This document shows positions 6,106 to 14,831 of a stretch of DNA of 41,500 nt, one piece after another. Within the stretch, counting starts at the first letter, position 1. Every line of letters starts with the position of its first letter. Origin of the DNA: Aldersonia sp036524855 (GTDB lineage Bacteria; Actinomycetota; Actinomycetes; Mycobacteriales; Mycobacteriaceae); the NCBI GenBank assembly GCA_036524855.1, contig DATDBL010000046.1, positions 1 through 41,500 on the forward strand. Reading direction: 5' to 3'. The notes below the pieces were generated by a model that was given only the letters and a program-made list of their open reading frames with translations, was not told the origin of the DNA and ran no database searches. The translations under genes and the position numbers were made by a program.

Positions 6106-7436
6106 CAGCGCCCGCCGTCCGGCGCGGTACCGAGGGTGACCTGCACTGTCTTCGCATTGCCACCGTCGGCGTCGGTGTAGGTGACAGTCACCGTGTCGCC
6201 GGGCGCGTGCGAACGGACCGCGGCAATGAGGGCGTCGCCGGCGTCGATGATCCGGTCGTCGACCTTGGTGATCACGGCCCCCTTGGGGATGCCGGCCTTG
6301 TCCGCCGGCCCGCCCGCGGTCACCTCGACGGCGCGGGCGCCGTTGACGTCGTCCTGCGACGGCACCTGGATGCCGATCAGCGCGTGCGTCGCCTTGCCGG
6401 TGTTCACGAGCTCGTCCGCAATGCGGCGGGCCTGGTCGACCGGGATCGCGAAGCCGAGGCCGATGGAACCGCTCTGCGACTGACCGCTTTCGCCGCCGAG
6501 CGTCGCGATCGCGGTGTTGATACCGATCAGGTTGCCGTTCATGTCGACCAGTGCGCCGCCCGAGTTGCCGGGGTTGATCGCCGCGTCCGTCTGAACTGCG
6601 TCGATGACGGTGGCCTGGTTCGAGGATTCGCCGCTGGTCGAGACCGGCCGGTTCAGTGACGAGATGATCCCGGTGGTCACGGTGCCGGCGAGGCCGAGAG
6701 GCGAGCCGACGGCCACCACCTGCTGGCCCACCTGCAGGCCGTCGGAACTGCCGAGTTCGATCGGGGTGAGGTCGCTGCGCCCACTCACCTTGATGACGGC
6801 GAGGTCGGACACGGAATCCGCACCGACCAGCGTCGCGGGCGCGGTGGTGCCGTCGGAGAAGGCCACCTCGAGCTTGGTTCCCGCACCGCCGCCGGTGGCG
6901 ACGTGGTTGTTGGTGAGGATGAGACCGTCCGAGGTCAGGACCACACCGGAACCTTCGCCCTCGCCCTGGCTGCCGGCGATCTTGATCATGACGACGCTCG
7001 GCAGCACCTTCTGCGCGACGGCCTGCACCGAGCCCTCGGGGGCGTTGACGGCCGGCGTCGCGGTGGACTTCGAGGTGTCGAGCGCATTGGTGACCGTGGC
7101 GCCGGATCCGTTGGAGTCGGCGACATAGGCGCCGACGGCCCCGCCGACACCGCCGCTGACCAGCGCCAACGCCAGCGCGCCGGCGACGATCGCCGTCTTG
7201 CCGCGCGGCTTGCGCTGCACCGCCACGGGTGCGGCACCCGGGAACTGCTCTGTCGGCTGGTACCCCTGCCGGTAACCGCCCTGGTAAGGCGGCTGCTGGA
7301 ACTGGTCGGTCTGGCGGTAGGAGTCGTGCTGGAACGCCCCGTGCGACGGCTGCGCTCCGGGATTCCCGCCGCCCCCATGCTGCGGGTAGTAGCCACCCTG
7401 CTGCGGGCGGTTCTCACCAGTGCGGTCGTCGTTCAT
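6105..7436 (-). CDS. pepD: HtrA/PepD-type membrane serine protease with PDZ domain
   Basis: A 443-residue envelope protease that degrades or refolds damaged exported proteins. Residues 1-78 form a cytoplasmic Gln/Gly/Pro/Tyr-rich tail, residues 81-106 one membrane helix, and residues about 136-330 the trypsin-like domain with catalytic His178 (TNNHVA), Asp211 (SDLAVIKV) and Ser292 (NPGNSGGALV). A C-terminal PDZ domain (about 350-438) carries GPADKAGIPKGAVITKVDD. All catalytic residues are present. In mycobacteria PepD is induced by MprAB and in turn processes envelope substrates to restrain the stress response. The 133-bp gap upstream contains CTGAGA direct repeats, also found before mprA, so MprA control is likely. 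It ends overlapping moaB. Confidence 0.95.
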   Translation of the reverse strand: MNDDRTGENRPQQGGYYPQHGGGGNPGAQPSHGAFQHDSYRQTDQFQQPPYQGGYRQGYQPTEQFPGAAPVAVQRKPRGKTAIVAGALALALVSGGVGGAVGAYVADSNGSGATVTNALDTSKSTATPAVNAPEGSVQAVAQKVLPSVVMIKIAGSQGEGEGSGVVLTSDGLILTNNHVATGGGAGTKLEVAFSDGTTAPATLVGADSVSDLAVIKVSGRSDLTPIELGSSDGLQVGQQVVAVGSPLGLAGTVTTGIISSLNRPVSTSGESSNQATVIDAVQTDAAINPGNSGGALVDMNGNLIGINTAIATLGGESGQSQSGSIGLGFAIPVDQARRIADELVNTGKATHALIGIQVPSQDDVNGARAVEVTAGGPADKAGIPKGAVITKVDDRIIDAGDALIAAVRSHAPGDTVTVTYTDADGGNAKTVQVTLGTAPDGGR

Positions 7437-7513
7437 GGCCTCTGTGCTCCGTCCTTCCGGATCGCGCGGTCGGGTAACCCCCTACCGTCCTGCATTCATG
7501 TTCTCCCAGTGTT

Positions 7514-7530
7514 CTGAGAGGTAGCTGAGA
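7514..7530. promoter_or_regulatory. Candidate MprA box upstream of pepD
   Basis: CTGAGAGGTAGCTGAGA contains two CTGAGA hexamers with 11-bp periodicity (7514-7519 and 7525-7530), the spacing expected for a dimeric OmpR-family regulator. It lies 78-94 bp upstream of the pepD start and matches a similar element before mprA. On the coding strand of pepD the half-site reads TCTCAG. Confidence 0.6.
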
Positions 7531-7568
7531 CCACGCCGAGAAGCGTCCGTGAGGCCCGCCGGCCGACC

Positions 7569-9029
7569 TCACGACTCGGCCGGCACCGCGCCCTCCCCCG
7601 GCAACACCATCCGGATCCGCGCGCCGCCGCGCGGCGAGGCCTCCACCGCGATCGTGCCGCCGTGCTTCGTCACGACCTGCCGGACGATCGCAAGCCCCAG
7701 GCCCGAACCGGGCATCGAACGCGACGCCATCGTCCGGTAGAACCGCTCGAACACCAACTCCCGTTCGTTCTCTGGGATTCCGGGACCGGCGTCGTCGACG
7801 GTCAACTCCACCAACCCTTCGCTGACCTGCCGCATCCCGACCTCCACCCGGTCGCCCGCGGGGCTCCACTTCGCAGCGTTGTCGAGCACGTTGAGCACCG
7901 CGCGCTGCAGGCCCGCCTCGTGCCCGTAGACGAACCAGGGCTCCAGGTCTGCGACGAACTCGATCTCGCCGCGTCGCCGTCGGGCGCGTTCGAGGGCACG
8001 CTCCACGACCTCGCCGAGATCGACCGGCTCGTACACGGTTTCGGGCGCGTCCTCGCGCGCCAGGTCGACCAGATCGCCGACGAGGGTGGACAGCTCCTCG
8101 ATCTGGGCCATCACGTCGGACCGCAGACCCTCCATGTCGTCTTCCGGAATCTTCCGTGCGCCGGGACGACTCGACGCGATCAGCAGTTCCATGTTTGTGC
8201 GCAGCGACGTCAGCGGCGTGCGCAGTTCGTGCCCGGCATCGGCGACGAGGCGGCTCTGCCGGTCCCGGGACTCCGCGAGCGCTCGCAGCATCGTGTTGAA
8301 ACTCTCGGTGAAGCGGGCGAGTTCGTCGTTGCCGGTGACCCGGATCGGTGTGAGGTCGTCCGTGCGCGCCACCCGTTCGGCTGCGGCGGTGAGCCGCGCG
8401 ACCGGGCGCAACCCCGTGCGTCCGACCGCCATTCCCGCGAGCGCGGCGAACAACACACCGCCGCCGCCGACGATGAACAGCACCAGGGCGAGCCTGTCGA
8501 GGATCGATTCGGTCGCATCGAGACGCTGCGCGATCACCAGCGTGCTGCCGGTGTTGGTGCGCTCGACGAGCACGCGTTGATCGCCGACGGTGTGCAGGTC
8601 GGAGTCGTCATCGCCGCGCGCGACCTGCATCTCCTCCGGGCCGACGGGGGCCTTGGACCCGGGCGGGGCGTACACACTGAGGTCGGGGAAGATCAACGCG
8701 ACGCTGACGTCCTTCGAGTAGAAGGTGGCGAGCGCGATGGTGCGGAAGTCGAACGCCTCGAAATTGCTCTCGATGAGCGTCGCCGCCCTGGTGCGCAACT
8801 GCTGATCGACCTCGTCGTAGAGCGCCTTCGACACCACCCAGTACGCCGCGATCGCCATGAGCGCCACCGCGATCGCCGTGGCCGACGCGGCGAGCAGCGT
8901 CACCCGGGCCCGCAGCGTCACAGATCGGGTCAGCGGCATCGGCGGTCGCATACCGATCGGGGCGGGCGGCGTGATCGGCGAGAATCCCGATCCCGAGCCG
9001 TGACCGCCACCGTGGAGCGACAGTCTCAC
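7569..9029 (-). CDS. mprB: Sensor histidine kinase MprB-like
   Basis: A 486-residue membrane kinase. The GTG at 9029 is chosen because it overlaps the mprA stop as GTGA; longer frames read into mprA. Membrane helix 1 lies at about residues 42-66, an extracytoplasmic sensor domain at 67-165, and helix 2 at about 168-190. HAMP follows, then the HisKA box LVADAGHELRTPLTSL with the phospho-accepting His near 267, and the ATPase domain with N box NVLDNAAKW, G1 DDAGPGIPENE and G2 GSGLGLAIV. MprB senses envelope stress and is reported to be restrained by DnaK in mycobacteria. All catalytic motifs are intact, and it pairs with the adjacent MprA. Confidence 0.94.
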   Translation of the reverse strand: MRLSLHGGGHGSGSGFSPITPPAPIGMRPPMPLTRSVTLRARVTLLAASATAIAVALMAIAAYWVVSKALYDEVDQQLRTRAATLIESNFEAFDFRTIALATFYSKDVSVALIFPDLSVYAPPGSKAPVGPEEMQVARGDDDSDLHTVGDQRVLVERTNTGSTLVIAQRLDATESILDRLALVLFIVGGGGVLFAALAGMAVGRTGLRPVARLTAAAERVARTDDLTPIRVTGNDELARFTESFNTMLRALAESRDRQSRLVADAGHELRTPLTSLRTNMELLIASSRPGARKIPEDDMEGLRSDVMAQIEELSTLVGDLVDLAREDAPETVYEPVDLGEVVERALERARRRRGEIEFVADLEPWFVYGHEAGLQRAVLNVLDNAAKWSPAGDRVEVGMRQVSEGLVELTVDDAGPGIPENERELVFERFYRTMASRSMPGSGLGLAIVRQVVTKHGGTIAVEASPRGGARIRMVLPGEGAVPAES

Positions 9030-9712
9030 GGCGGCGTCTCGCGCAGCACGTAGCCGACGCCGCGCACGGTGTGGATCAGGCGCGGCTCGCCGTCTGCCTC
9101 GGTCTTGCGGCGCAGGTATCCCACGTACACCTCGAGCGCGTTGCCCGACGTCGGGAAGTCGTAGCCCCACACCTCCTCGAGGATCCGGCTACGGGTGAGC
9201 ACGCGCCGCGGGTTTGCCATCAGCATCTCGAGCAGCGCGAACTCGGTGCGGGTGAGGCTGATGTCGCGGTCGCCGCGGCGGACCTCCCGGGTGATCGGAT
9301 CGAGGGTGAGATCCGCGAACACGAGCGCCTCCGAGTCGCTGCCTGCGCCCGGCGTGGCCCGGCGCAGCAGCGCCCGCAGGCGCGCGAGCAGTTCCTCCAG
9401 CGCGAACGGCTTGGGCAGGTAGTCGTCGGCGCCGGCGTCGAGACCGGCGACCCGTTCGGACACCGAGTCGCGGGCGGTGAGCACGAGAATGGGCAGGTCG
9501 TCCCCGGTGCTGCGGAGCCGTCGGCACACCTCGAGTCCGTCGAGGCGCGGCATCATCACGTCGAGCACCATCGCGTCCGGGCGGGCCTCTTCCGTCTTGC
9601 CGAGGGCGTCGAGCCCGTCGACGGCGGTGTCCACCGTGTACCCGTTGAAGGTCAACGATCGGCGCAGCGATTCCCGCACCGCCCGGTCGTCGTCGACCAC
9701 CAATATGCGCAT
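9026..9712 (-). CDS. mprA: OmpR-family response regulator MprA-like
   Basis: A 228-residue regulator beginning MRILVVDDDRAVRESL at the ATG at 9712; a longer in-frame extension to 9862 lacks conserved sequence and would cross the promoter. The receiver domain has the acidic pair Asp7-Asp8, phosphorylation site Asp51 (VLDVMMP), Thr79 and Lys101 (LPKPF). The C-terminal winged helix (about 130-225) ends RKTEADGEPRLIHTVRGVGYVLRE. It is translationally coupled to mprB. Direct CTGARA repeats lie 24-56 bp upstream, and the same motif precedes pepD, suggesting autoregulation and control of the protease, as in mycobacteria where MprA controls mprA, pepD and sigE. Confidence 0.95.
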   Translation of the reverse strand: MRILVVDDDRAVRESLRRSLTFNGYTVDTAVDGLDALGKTEEARPDAMVLDVMMPRLDGLEVCRRLRSTGDDLPILVLTARDSVSERVAGLDAGADDYLPKPFALEELLARLRALLRRATPGAGSDSEALVFADLTLDPITREVRRGDRDISLTRTEFALLEMLMANPRRVLTRSRILEEVWGYDFPTSGNALEVYVGYLRRKTEADGEPRLIHTVRGVGYVLRETPP

Positions 9713-9735
9713 ATCGACCAGTGTGGCGGCCCGGA

Positions 9736-9768
9736 CTGAAATCTTGCTGAGAAACGATCCTGCTGAGA
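9736..9768. promoter_or_regulatory. Candidate MprA boxes between mprA and the S18 gene
   Basis: CTGAAATCTTGCTGAGA (9736-9752) has half-sites 11 bp apart, just like the pepD element, and a further CTGAGA follows at 9763-9768. The two 17-mers align as CTGARANNTWGCTGAGA. The cluster is 24-56 bp upstream of mprA and 66-98 bp upstream of the divergent S18 paralogue gene, so it could control both. Confidence 0.6.
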
Positions 9769-9833
9769 ACGCGCCGTCTCCCCGGCGGTACGATCTGAGG
9801 CGATCCTGCTGCACAGAAGACGGTGAGTTCACG

Positions 9834-10088
9834 ATGGCAGTCAAGCGCGCGCCCTCCCGCAAGCCGCGACCCGAACCGGGCCGCCGACCGAAGAAGAATC
9901 CCCTGATCGCCGCGAAGGTGGAGAAGGTCGACTACAAGGACGTCAACCTGCTGCGCACGTTCATCTCGGACCGCGGCAAGATCCGCAGCCGCCGGGTCAC
10001 CGGGCTCACGCCGCAGCAGCAGCGCCAGGTCGCCGTCGCGGTGAAGAACGCGCGCGAGATGGCGTTGTTGCCTTTCACCAACCGCTGA
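9834..10088 (+). CDS. rpsR2: Cysteine-free (zinc-independent) ribosomal protein S18 paralogue
   Basis: An 84-residue S18 with the conserved core VDYKDVNLLRTFISDRGKIRSRRVTGLTPQQQRQVAVAVKNAREMALLPFT. It contains no cysteine at all, so it is the C-minus form that needs no zinc, comparable to mycobacterial RpsR2. Such copies usually sit with other C-minus ribosomal genes (rpmB, rpmG, rpsN) under Zur; here it stands alone and I see no Zur-type palindrome upstream. Instead it is divergent from mprA, across the CTGAGA repeats. The ATG at 9834 gives the normal length; GGTGAG at 9823-9828 may be the ribosome binding site. The 148 bp after it hold only a weak hairpin. Confidence 0.92.
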   Translation: MAVKRAPSRKPRPEPGRRPKKNPLIAAKVEKVDYKDVNLLRTFISDRGKIRSRRVTGLTPQQQRQVAVAVKNAREMALLPFTNR

Positions 10089-10236
10089 CGACACGGGCCG
10101 TCGTCCATCGCCGGTTCGGCGTGTCGACGGCCACGATCGCTCCATTTCGGCACCCGCGCGCTCCGGGTGGTCGACGGCAGACTTCGTGAGGTCCCCCGTT
10201 CGTCTCCCGTAGTCACTGCCGCCGAAAGGACCTCTT

Positions 10237-13206
10237 GTGAGCGCCCCTGTCCGTACCGAACCTGCGACGAAAATGCGGTTCCTCGACTCCGCCACCGACA
10301 CCCTCGGCTGCGCGGCGACGTGGCCGGCGGGCCGGTTCACCCACACCGAGATTGTGGACATGTTGCGCCACTTCGGGTTCCAGGTGCGCGATCACGCCCG
10401 CACCGACGACGGGCACCGGTTCACGCTCGACTGCCCCGGTGCCCCCGCGCCGGAAACCCTCGACCGGGTGTGCGCCGCATTCGCCGCCGCCACGGCCGGC
10501 GCCACCGAGATCGACGCGTTCTCGGAGCTGATCCTGCTCGAGAACATCGGCTGGCGCGAGGTGGACCTGATCCGCGCCGCCGCGCGTTTTCTGCTGCGCG
10601 CCGGACTCGGCGTCTCCACCCGCTACGTCCTCGACACGCTGGCTTCGACACCGGGTTTCGCGGCCGCCCTCGCGACCCATTTCGACATCCGCTTCCGTCC
10701 CGGTCTGGCCGACCGCGCCGAGCGCAGCGATGCCACCGCCGCCGCGCTGCGCGCCCGCATCGACGCCGCCACGACCTTCGACGCGGACCGCATCCTGCGT
10801 GCGCTCGCGTCGTTCGTCGACGCCACCGTGCGCACGAACTGGTACCAGCGGGGCGGCACTATGTCGTACGCCGCCTTCAAGCTCGATTCCGCCAAGCTGA
10901 CGGTCGGCGGTCCGGTCGTCCCCGCCCGTGAGATCTTCGTGTGCTCACGCGACGTCGAGGGCGTGCACGTGCGCGCCGAGCTCGTCGCGCGCGGCGGGTT
11001 GCGGTTCTCCGAGCGCCCAGAGGACTACCGCACCGAAGCGCTGAGCCTGATGAAGACGCAGGCCGTGAAGAACGCGCCGGTCGTGCCGGGAGGGGCGAAG
11101 GGCGCGTTCGTCGTCCGACGCGGCAGCGAGATCGACCTGCGCACCGCGTACCGCACGTTCGTGTCGGGGATGCTGGATGTCGTCGACAACATCGTGCGCG
11201 GGCAGACCGTCACCCCCGCCGACACCGTCTGCTACGACGGCCCCGACAGCTATCTCGTGGTCGCGGCGGACAAGGGCACGGCGACGATGTCGGACGTCGC
11301 GAACGCGATCGCCGCCGAGCGTGGTTACTGGCTCGGCGACGCGTTCGCCTCCGGCGGGTCGGCCGGATTCGACCACAAGGCCATGGGCATCACCGCCCGC
11401 GGCGCGTGGGTCGCAGTACGGCAACGCTTCGCCGAACTCGGCGTCGACGTCGACACCCACCCGTTCACCGTCGCCGGCATCGGCGACATGTCCGGCGACG
11501 TGTTCGGCAACGGAATGCTGTGCTCGCGCACGATCCGCCTGGTCGCCGCCTTCGACCACCGGCACATCTTCCTCGACCCGGCACCGGATGCCGAGGCGTC
11601 GTTCCGGGAACGGTCGCGGCTGTTCGCGCTGGCCCGCTCGTCGTGGACGGACTACGACCCGACACTGATCAGCGCGGGCGGGGGCGTGTGGCCGCGCAGC
11701 GCGAAGACCGTCCCGCTGTCGCCGCAGGCCCGGGCCGCGCTCGGGGTGTCGGCCGCCGAGCTTTCGCCCGACGAGGTGATCCGCGCGATCCTCACCGCGC
11801 CGGTGGACCTGCTGTGGAACGGCGGAATCGGCACCTATGTCCGAGCCATCGGCGAGACCGACTCCGCCGCAGCAGATCCCGCGAACGACCGGGTTCGCGT
11901 CGAGGCGGGCACGATGCGCGCACGGGTCGTCGGCGAGGGCGGCAACCTCGGTTTCACCCAGCGTGCCCGAATCGAATTCGCCCGCGGCGGTGGCCGGATC
12001 GACGCCGACTTCGTCGACAACGCCGCCGGCGTGGCGACCTCGGATCGCGAGGTCAACCTGAAGATCGCGGTGGACATCGCGGTCGCCCGAGGTGTGGTGT
12101 CCGCGGCGGCACGCAATCGGTTGCTCGCCGCCGTGGAGGACGACGTCGCCGACGCGGTGCTCACCGCGTCCCGCGACCAGGCCCTCGCACTGGGCGCGGG
12201 CGAGCACCACGCCGCCGAACTGCTCAGCCAGCACGAACGACTCGTCGTGGACCTCGAACGCGACGGCCGCGTCGACCGCGGCGCGGACGGCCTGCCCAGC
12301 GCCGAGGAGATCGAGCGTCGCGCCCGCGCGGGGCAAGGGCTGACCCGTCCCGAACTCGCAGTGCTGCTCGCGCAATCGAAGAACGTGGTCGCCGCGGAAC
12401 TCGCCGAGTCGACGCTGCCCGATGCGCCCGGCTGCGAGGCGTTCGTCGACGGGTACTTCCCGGAGCGGGTGCGCCGCGAAGCGGCCGTCGGGATCGTCGA
12501 ACACCCCCTGCGCCGCGCGATCGTCGTCACCGCCTTGGCGGACGAGTTGATCAACCGCGTCGGCCCGGGCGCGCTGTACCGGCTCGAGGAGCGGTTGGGT
12601 GCGGGCACGAGCGAGTCCGCCGCGGCGTATCTCGTCGTCAGTCGGGTGCTCGGCACCGAGGAGATCCGGGACCGGATCATCGCGACCGAACCCGACGCCG
12701 GCGCGCGGGTGCGCGCCTGCGCCGACCTCGCGGCGTTGCTCGAGACCGAGATGGGAAGACTGCTGCGCCGCGGGCGCCGGATCGACGCGGCGGCGCTGAT
12801 CACCCGCCTGCGCGGGCCGGTGGCCGAACTGCTCGGTCCGGCACCGTCGTTGGCCGACTGTGCGGGTGCGCTTGCCGTCGCGACCGCCGCAATGGACCTG
12901 GGCGCGCCGACCGCCCGGGTCGCGGCGGTGCGCGAGGACCTGGTCGGCGACCTCGGCCTCGGCTGGCTGCTGGACGCCCTCGCCCGCCGCAAGCGCGGCT
13001 CGCACTGGGAGTCCATGGGCCGCGCGGCGGTGCGCGACGAGATCGCCGACCGCGTCGACGGATTGGTGTGCACACAGTTGTCGGGTGACGCGGTCGCCGA
13101 CCGCACCCGCCTGGTGGGGTTGCTCGAGCAGTTGCGCACCGAGGACCGCCTCGACCTCGCCCGCGCCAGCGTCGTGAGCGCGGAGTTGCTGCTGCTGCGC
13201 AGCTGA
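10237..13206 (+). CDS. Short NAD-dependent glutamate dehydrogenase (large-GDH family)
   Basis: It oxidatively deaminates glutamate to 2-oxoglutarate with NAD. The GTG at 10237 follows GAAAGGA with seven-base spacing. The substrate-binding and catalytic region is GGLRFSERPEDYRTEALSLMKTQAVKNAP followed by VPGGAKGAF (about residues 253-290), then GIGDMSGDVFGNGML, the NAD-domain part, VVGEGGNLGFTQRARI and the long helical C-terminal domain. At 989 residues it is much shorter than the roughly 1,600-residue mycobacterial enzymes. The N-terminal ACT-like regulatory modules are reduced to about 150 residues before the catalytic domain. The reading frame is intact. It borders the GABA/amine catabolism cluster, which produces glutamate by transamination, so a linked nitrogen role is plausible. 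Confidence 0.9.
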   Translation: MSAPVRTEPATKMRFLDSATDTLGCAATWPAGRFTHTEIVDMLRHFGFQVRDHARTDDGHRFTLDCPGAPAPETLDRVCAAFAAATAGATEIDAFSELILLENIGWREVDLIRAAARFLLRAGLGVSTRYVLDTLASTPGFAAALATHFDIRFRPGLADRAERSDATAAALRARIDAATTFDADRILRALASFVDATVRTNWYQRGGTMSYAAFKLDSAKLTVGGPVVPAREIFVCSRDVEGVHVRAELVARGGLRFSERPEDYRTEALSLMKTQAVKNAPVVPGGAKGAFVVRRGSEIDLRTAYRTFVSGMLDVVDNIVRGQTVTPADTVCYDGPDSYLVVAADKGTATMSDVANAIAAERGYWLGDAFASGGSAGFDHKAMGITARGAWVAVRQRFAELGVDVDTHPFTVAGIGDMSGDVFGNGMLCSRTIRLVAAFDHRHIFLDPAPDAEASFRERSRLFALARSSWTDYDPTLISAGGGVWPRSAKTVPLSPQARAALGVSAAELSPDEVIRAILTAPVDLLWNGGIGTYVRAIGETDSAAADPANDRVRVEAGTMRARVVGEGGNLGFTQRARIEFARGGGRIDADFVDNAAGVATSDREVNLKIAVDIAVARGVVSAAARNRLLAAVEDDVADAVLTASRDQALALGAGEHHAAELLSQHERLVVDLERDGRVDRGADGLPSAEEIERRARAGQGLTRPELAVLLAQSKNVVAAELAESTLPDAPGCEAFVDGYFPERVRREAAVGIVEHPLRRAIVVTALADELINRVGPGALYRLEERLGAGTSESAAAYLVVSRVLGTEEIRDRIIATEPDAGARVRACADLAALLETEMGRLLRRGRRIDAAALITRLRGPVAELLGPAPSLADCAGALAVATAAMDLGAPTARVAAVREDLVGDLGLGWLLDALARRKRGSHWESMGRAAVRDEIADRVDGLVCTQLSGDAVADRTRLVGLLEQLRTEDRLDLARASVVSAELLLLRS

Positions 13207-13219
13207 CGGCGGCGCGCGT

Positions 13220-13311
13220 CGGTGATCACGACCGTGTGGCCCGGCCCGCGGTGATCACGACCGAATGCCCCCGACACGCCGAGTTTCGGGGCCACAGGAG
13301 CGTGATCACCG
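13220..13311. repeat. Triple CGGTGATCACG motif between convergent genes, possible bidirectional terminator
   Basis: CGGTGATCACGACCG occurs twice in direct orientation (13220-13234 and 13249-13263), and CGTGATCACCG occurs inverted at 13301-13311. The second and third copies can form an 11-bp stem enclosing a smaller hairpin, CCCCGA (13269-13274) with TCGGGG (13286-13291). The location between the convergent GDH and PucR genes suits transcription termination or a dispersed intergenic repeat. Confidence 0.65.
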
Positions 13312-13349
13312 AGGCGCAGGGGCGATACGGCAGAGCCACACCGCCGCGC

Positions 13350-14831
13350 CTACAGCAGCAGCGCCAGCAGCAACTCCGCGCGCACCCGGGCGTCGCCGAG
13401 GTCGACGTCGAGCACCTGTTCGGCCTTGGCGATCCGGTTGCGCAGCGTGTGGCGGTGCACGTCGAGTTCGGCGGCCGCAGATTCCCAGTGCCCGTTGGCC
13501 TCCAGGAACGCCCGCACCGACACGACGAGGGCGGTGCCGTGCGCGGCATCGTAGGCCGCAAGCACTTCGACGGTCGACGCCGCGACGGCCTCGAGTGCCG
13601 TGCGCACCGCCGGCGAGCCCAGCAGGGTGGTCCCGCTGGTGGGGTCGAATTCGACGATACGACGTGCGGAATCTGCCGCAGCCAAAGCATGTTCGGCCTG
13701 CGCGAGCGCGGCTGCGGCGTCCCCGAGCCGGTGTGCCGCCGACAGGCCCGCGCGCAGGGCCCGAGCCCGCGCCGACGGCACCCGCGCAAGCAGCGACTCG
13801 ACAGCTGCGATGTCATCGTTGCCGCGCAGCAGCGCGGTGACGCCCACGTCGTCCGTGACCACGTAGCACGATCGATCCCGCTGCGCCAGTTCGGCATCCA
13901 GCGCGCGCACCACCGCGGGCACCTGGCCGTGCAGGCGCAGCACGCGCACCCGCTGACCCGATCCGACGGCATCGCCGAGGAATTCCAGCGCCTCCTCGTG
14001 CGCCAGCGCGCCCGCCAACAGGAGGCGAAAGGCGTTGGCACCGAGCCTGTTCCGTTCATCACGTAGTCGGCGCGGTTTGTCGAGTTCCAGCGTGACCAGC
14101 GACACCGCGTGGCCGAGCAGCACCAGTTCGACGCTCTCCAGCGGTCGCGGCGCCCGCACAGCCAGGTGACCCTCGGTCACCCGCCCCTGCGTCACCGGCT
14201 GCACGATCAGCGCGCGGCCAGGCCCGCTCACGGCCACCGACCCCTCGCGGCGCACGGCCGCCACCTCGGCGGCCAGGTCCTCGGCGGACGACGCCGGATG
14301 CGCGACGACCGCCTCGGTCCGTTCCGCGACATAGGCGACCGACGCGTCCGTCGCCACCGCCAGTTCCCGCACGATCGCCCGCACCCCGCCACGCAACGCG
14401 GCGCGGGTGATCCGGACCTGCGTGTCCGCCGCACGGCGGACCAGCTCGTACTCCTGCTCCGCCAAGCGGTTGACCACCGCACGATTCACCGCCGCGAACG
14501 GGGTGACGAAGGGCACCTCGACCACGGGCAGCCCCAGCGCGTCGGCCTCGGCACGCACGGACGTGGGCACCACACTGTGCGAGAGCCCCGTTCCGAAGCC
14601 GAGTGCGGCGACGTTCGCCTCGACGAGTCGGCGCACGTAGGCCGCACCCTCGCTGGGCTGCAGGGCGAGCCCGGTGGTCAGCAGCAGTTCTCCACCGGAG
14701 AGCCACGGCCGCGGATCGAGCAGTTCGGTGGGGGCGACGAAGTCGATGCCCCGATCGGCACCGGTCTCCCCCGCGGACAGCCGAAGCGCCAGCTCACGGC
14801 GCTGCAACAACCACCGGACCGGCACACTCAT
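13350..14831 (-). CDS. PucR-family transcriptional regulator of the gab/amine cluster
   Basis: A 493-residue regulator. The start ATG at 14831 gives MSVPVRWLLQRRELALRL, the expected beginning of the PucR N-terminal sensory domain (about residues 5-125, with LLDPRPWLSGGELLLTTGLAL). A central GGDEF-like CdaR region follows (DRSCYVVTDDVGV). The C-terminal PucR helix-turn-helix is ALVVSVRAFLEANGHWESAAAELDVHRHTLRNRIAKAEQVLDVDL, where HRHTLRNRI is the recognition helix signature. The longer frame upstream overlaps gabT on the other strand and is rejected. It is divergent from gabT with 105 bp between starts, so it very probably controls gabT-gabD and the genes behind them in response to an amine or GABA-type effector. 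Confidence 0.92.
   Translation of the reverse strand: MSVPVRWLLQRRELALRLSAGETGADRGIDFVAPTELLDPRPWLSGGELLLTTGLALQPSEGAAYVRRLVEANVAALGFGTGLSHSVVPTSVRAEADALGLPVVEVPFVTPFAAVNRAVVNRLAEQEYELVRRAADTQVRITRAALRGGVRAIVRELAVATDASVAYVAERTEAVVAHPASSAEDLAAEVAAVRREGSVAVSGPGRALIVQPVTQGRVTEGHLAVRAPRPLESVELVLLGHAVSLVTLELDKPRRLRDERNRLGANAFRLLLAGALAHEEALEFLGDAVGSGQRVRVLRLHGQVPAVVRALDAELAQRDRSCYVVTDDVGVTALLRGNDDIAAVESLLARVPSARARALRAGLSAAHRLGDAAAALAQAEHALAAADSARRIVEFDPTSGTTLLGSPAVRTALEAVAASTVEVLAAYDAAHGTALVVSVRAFLEANGHWESAAAELDVHRHTLRNRIAKAEQVLDVDLGDARVRAELLLALLL

Noticed and set aside
9713..9833. Zur operator before the zinc-free S18 gene
   Set aside because: No AT-rich TGAAAA...TTTTCA-type dyad is present; the visible repeats are direct CTGAGA units instead.
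10945..13005. 686-codon minus-strand and 715-codon plus-strand frames across the glutamate dehydrogenase gene
   Set aside because: Both overlap the well-supported GDH frame and encode low-complexity Arg/Ala/Gly sequence; codon periodicity favours the GDH frame.
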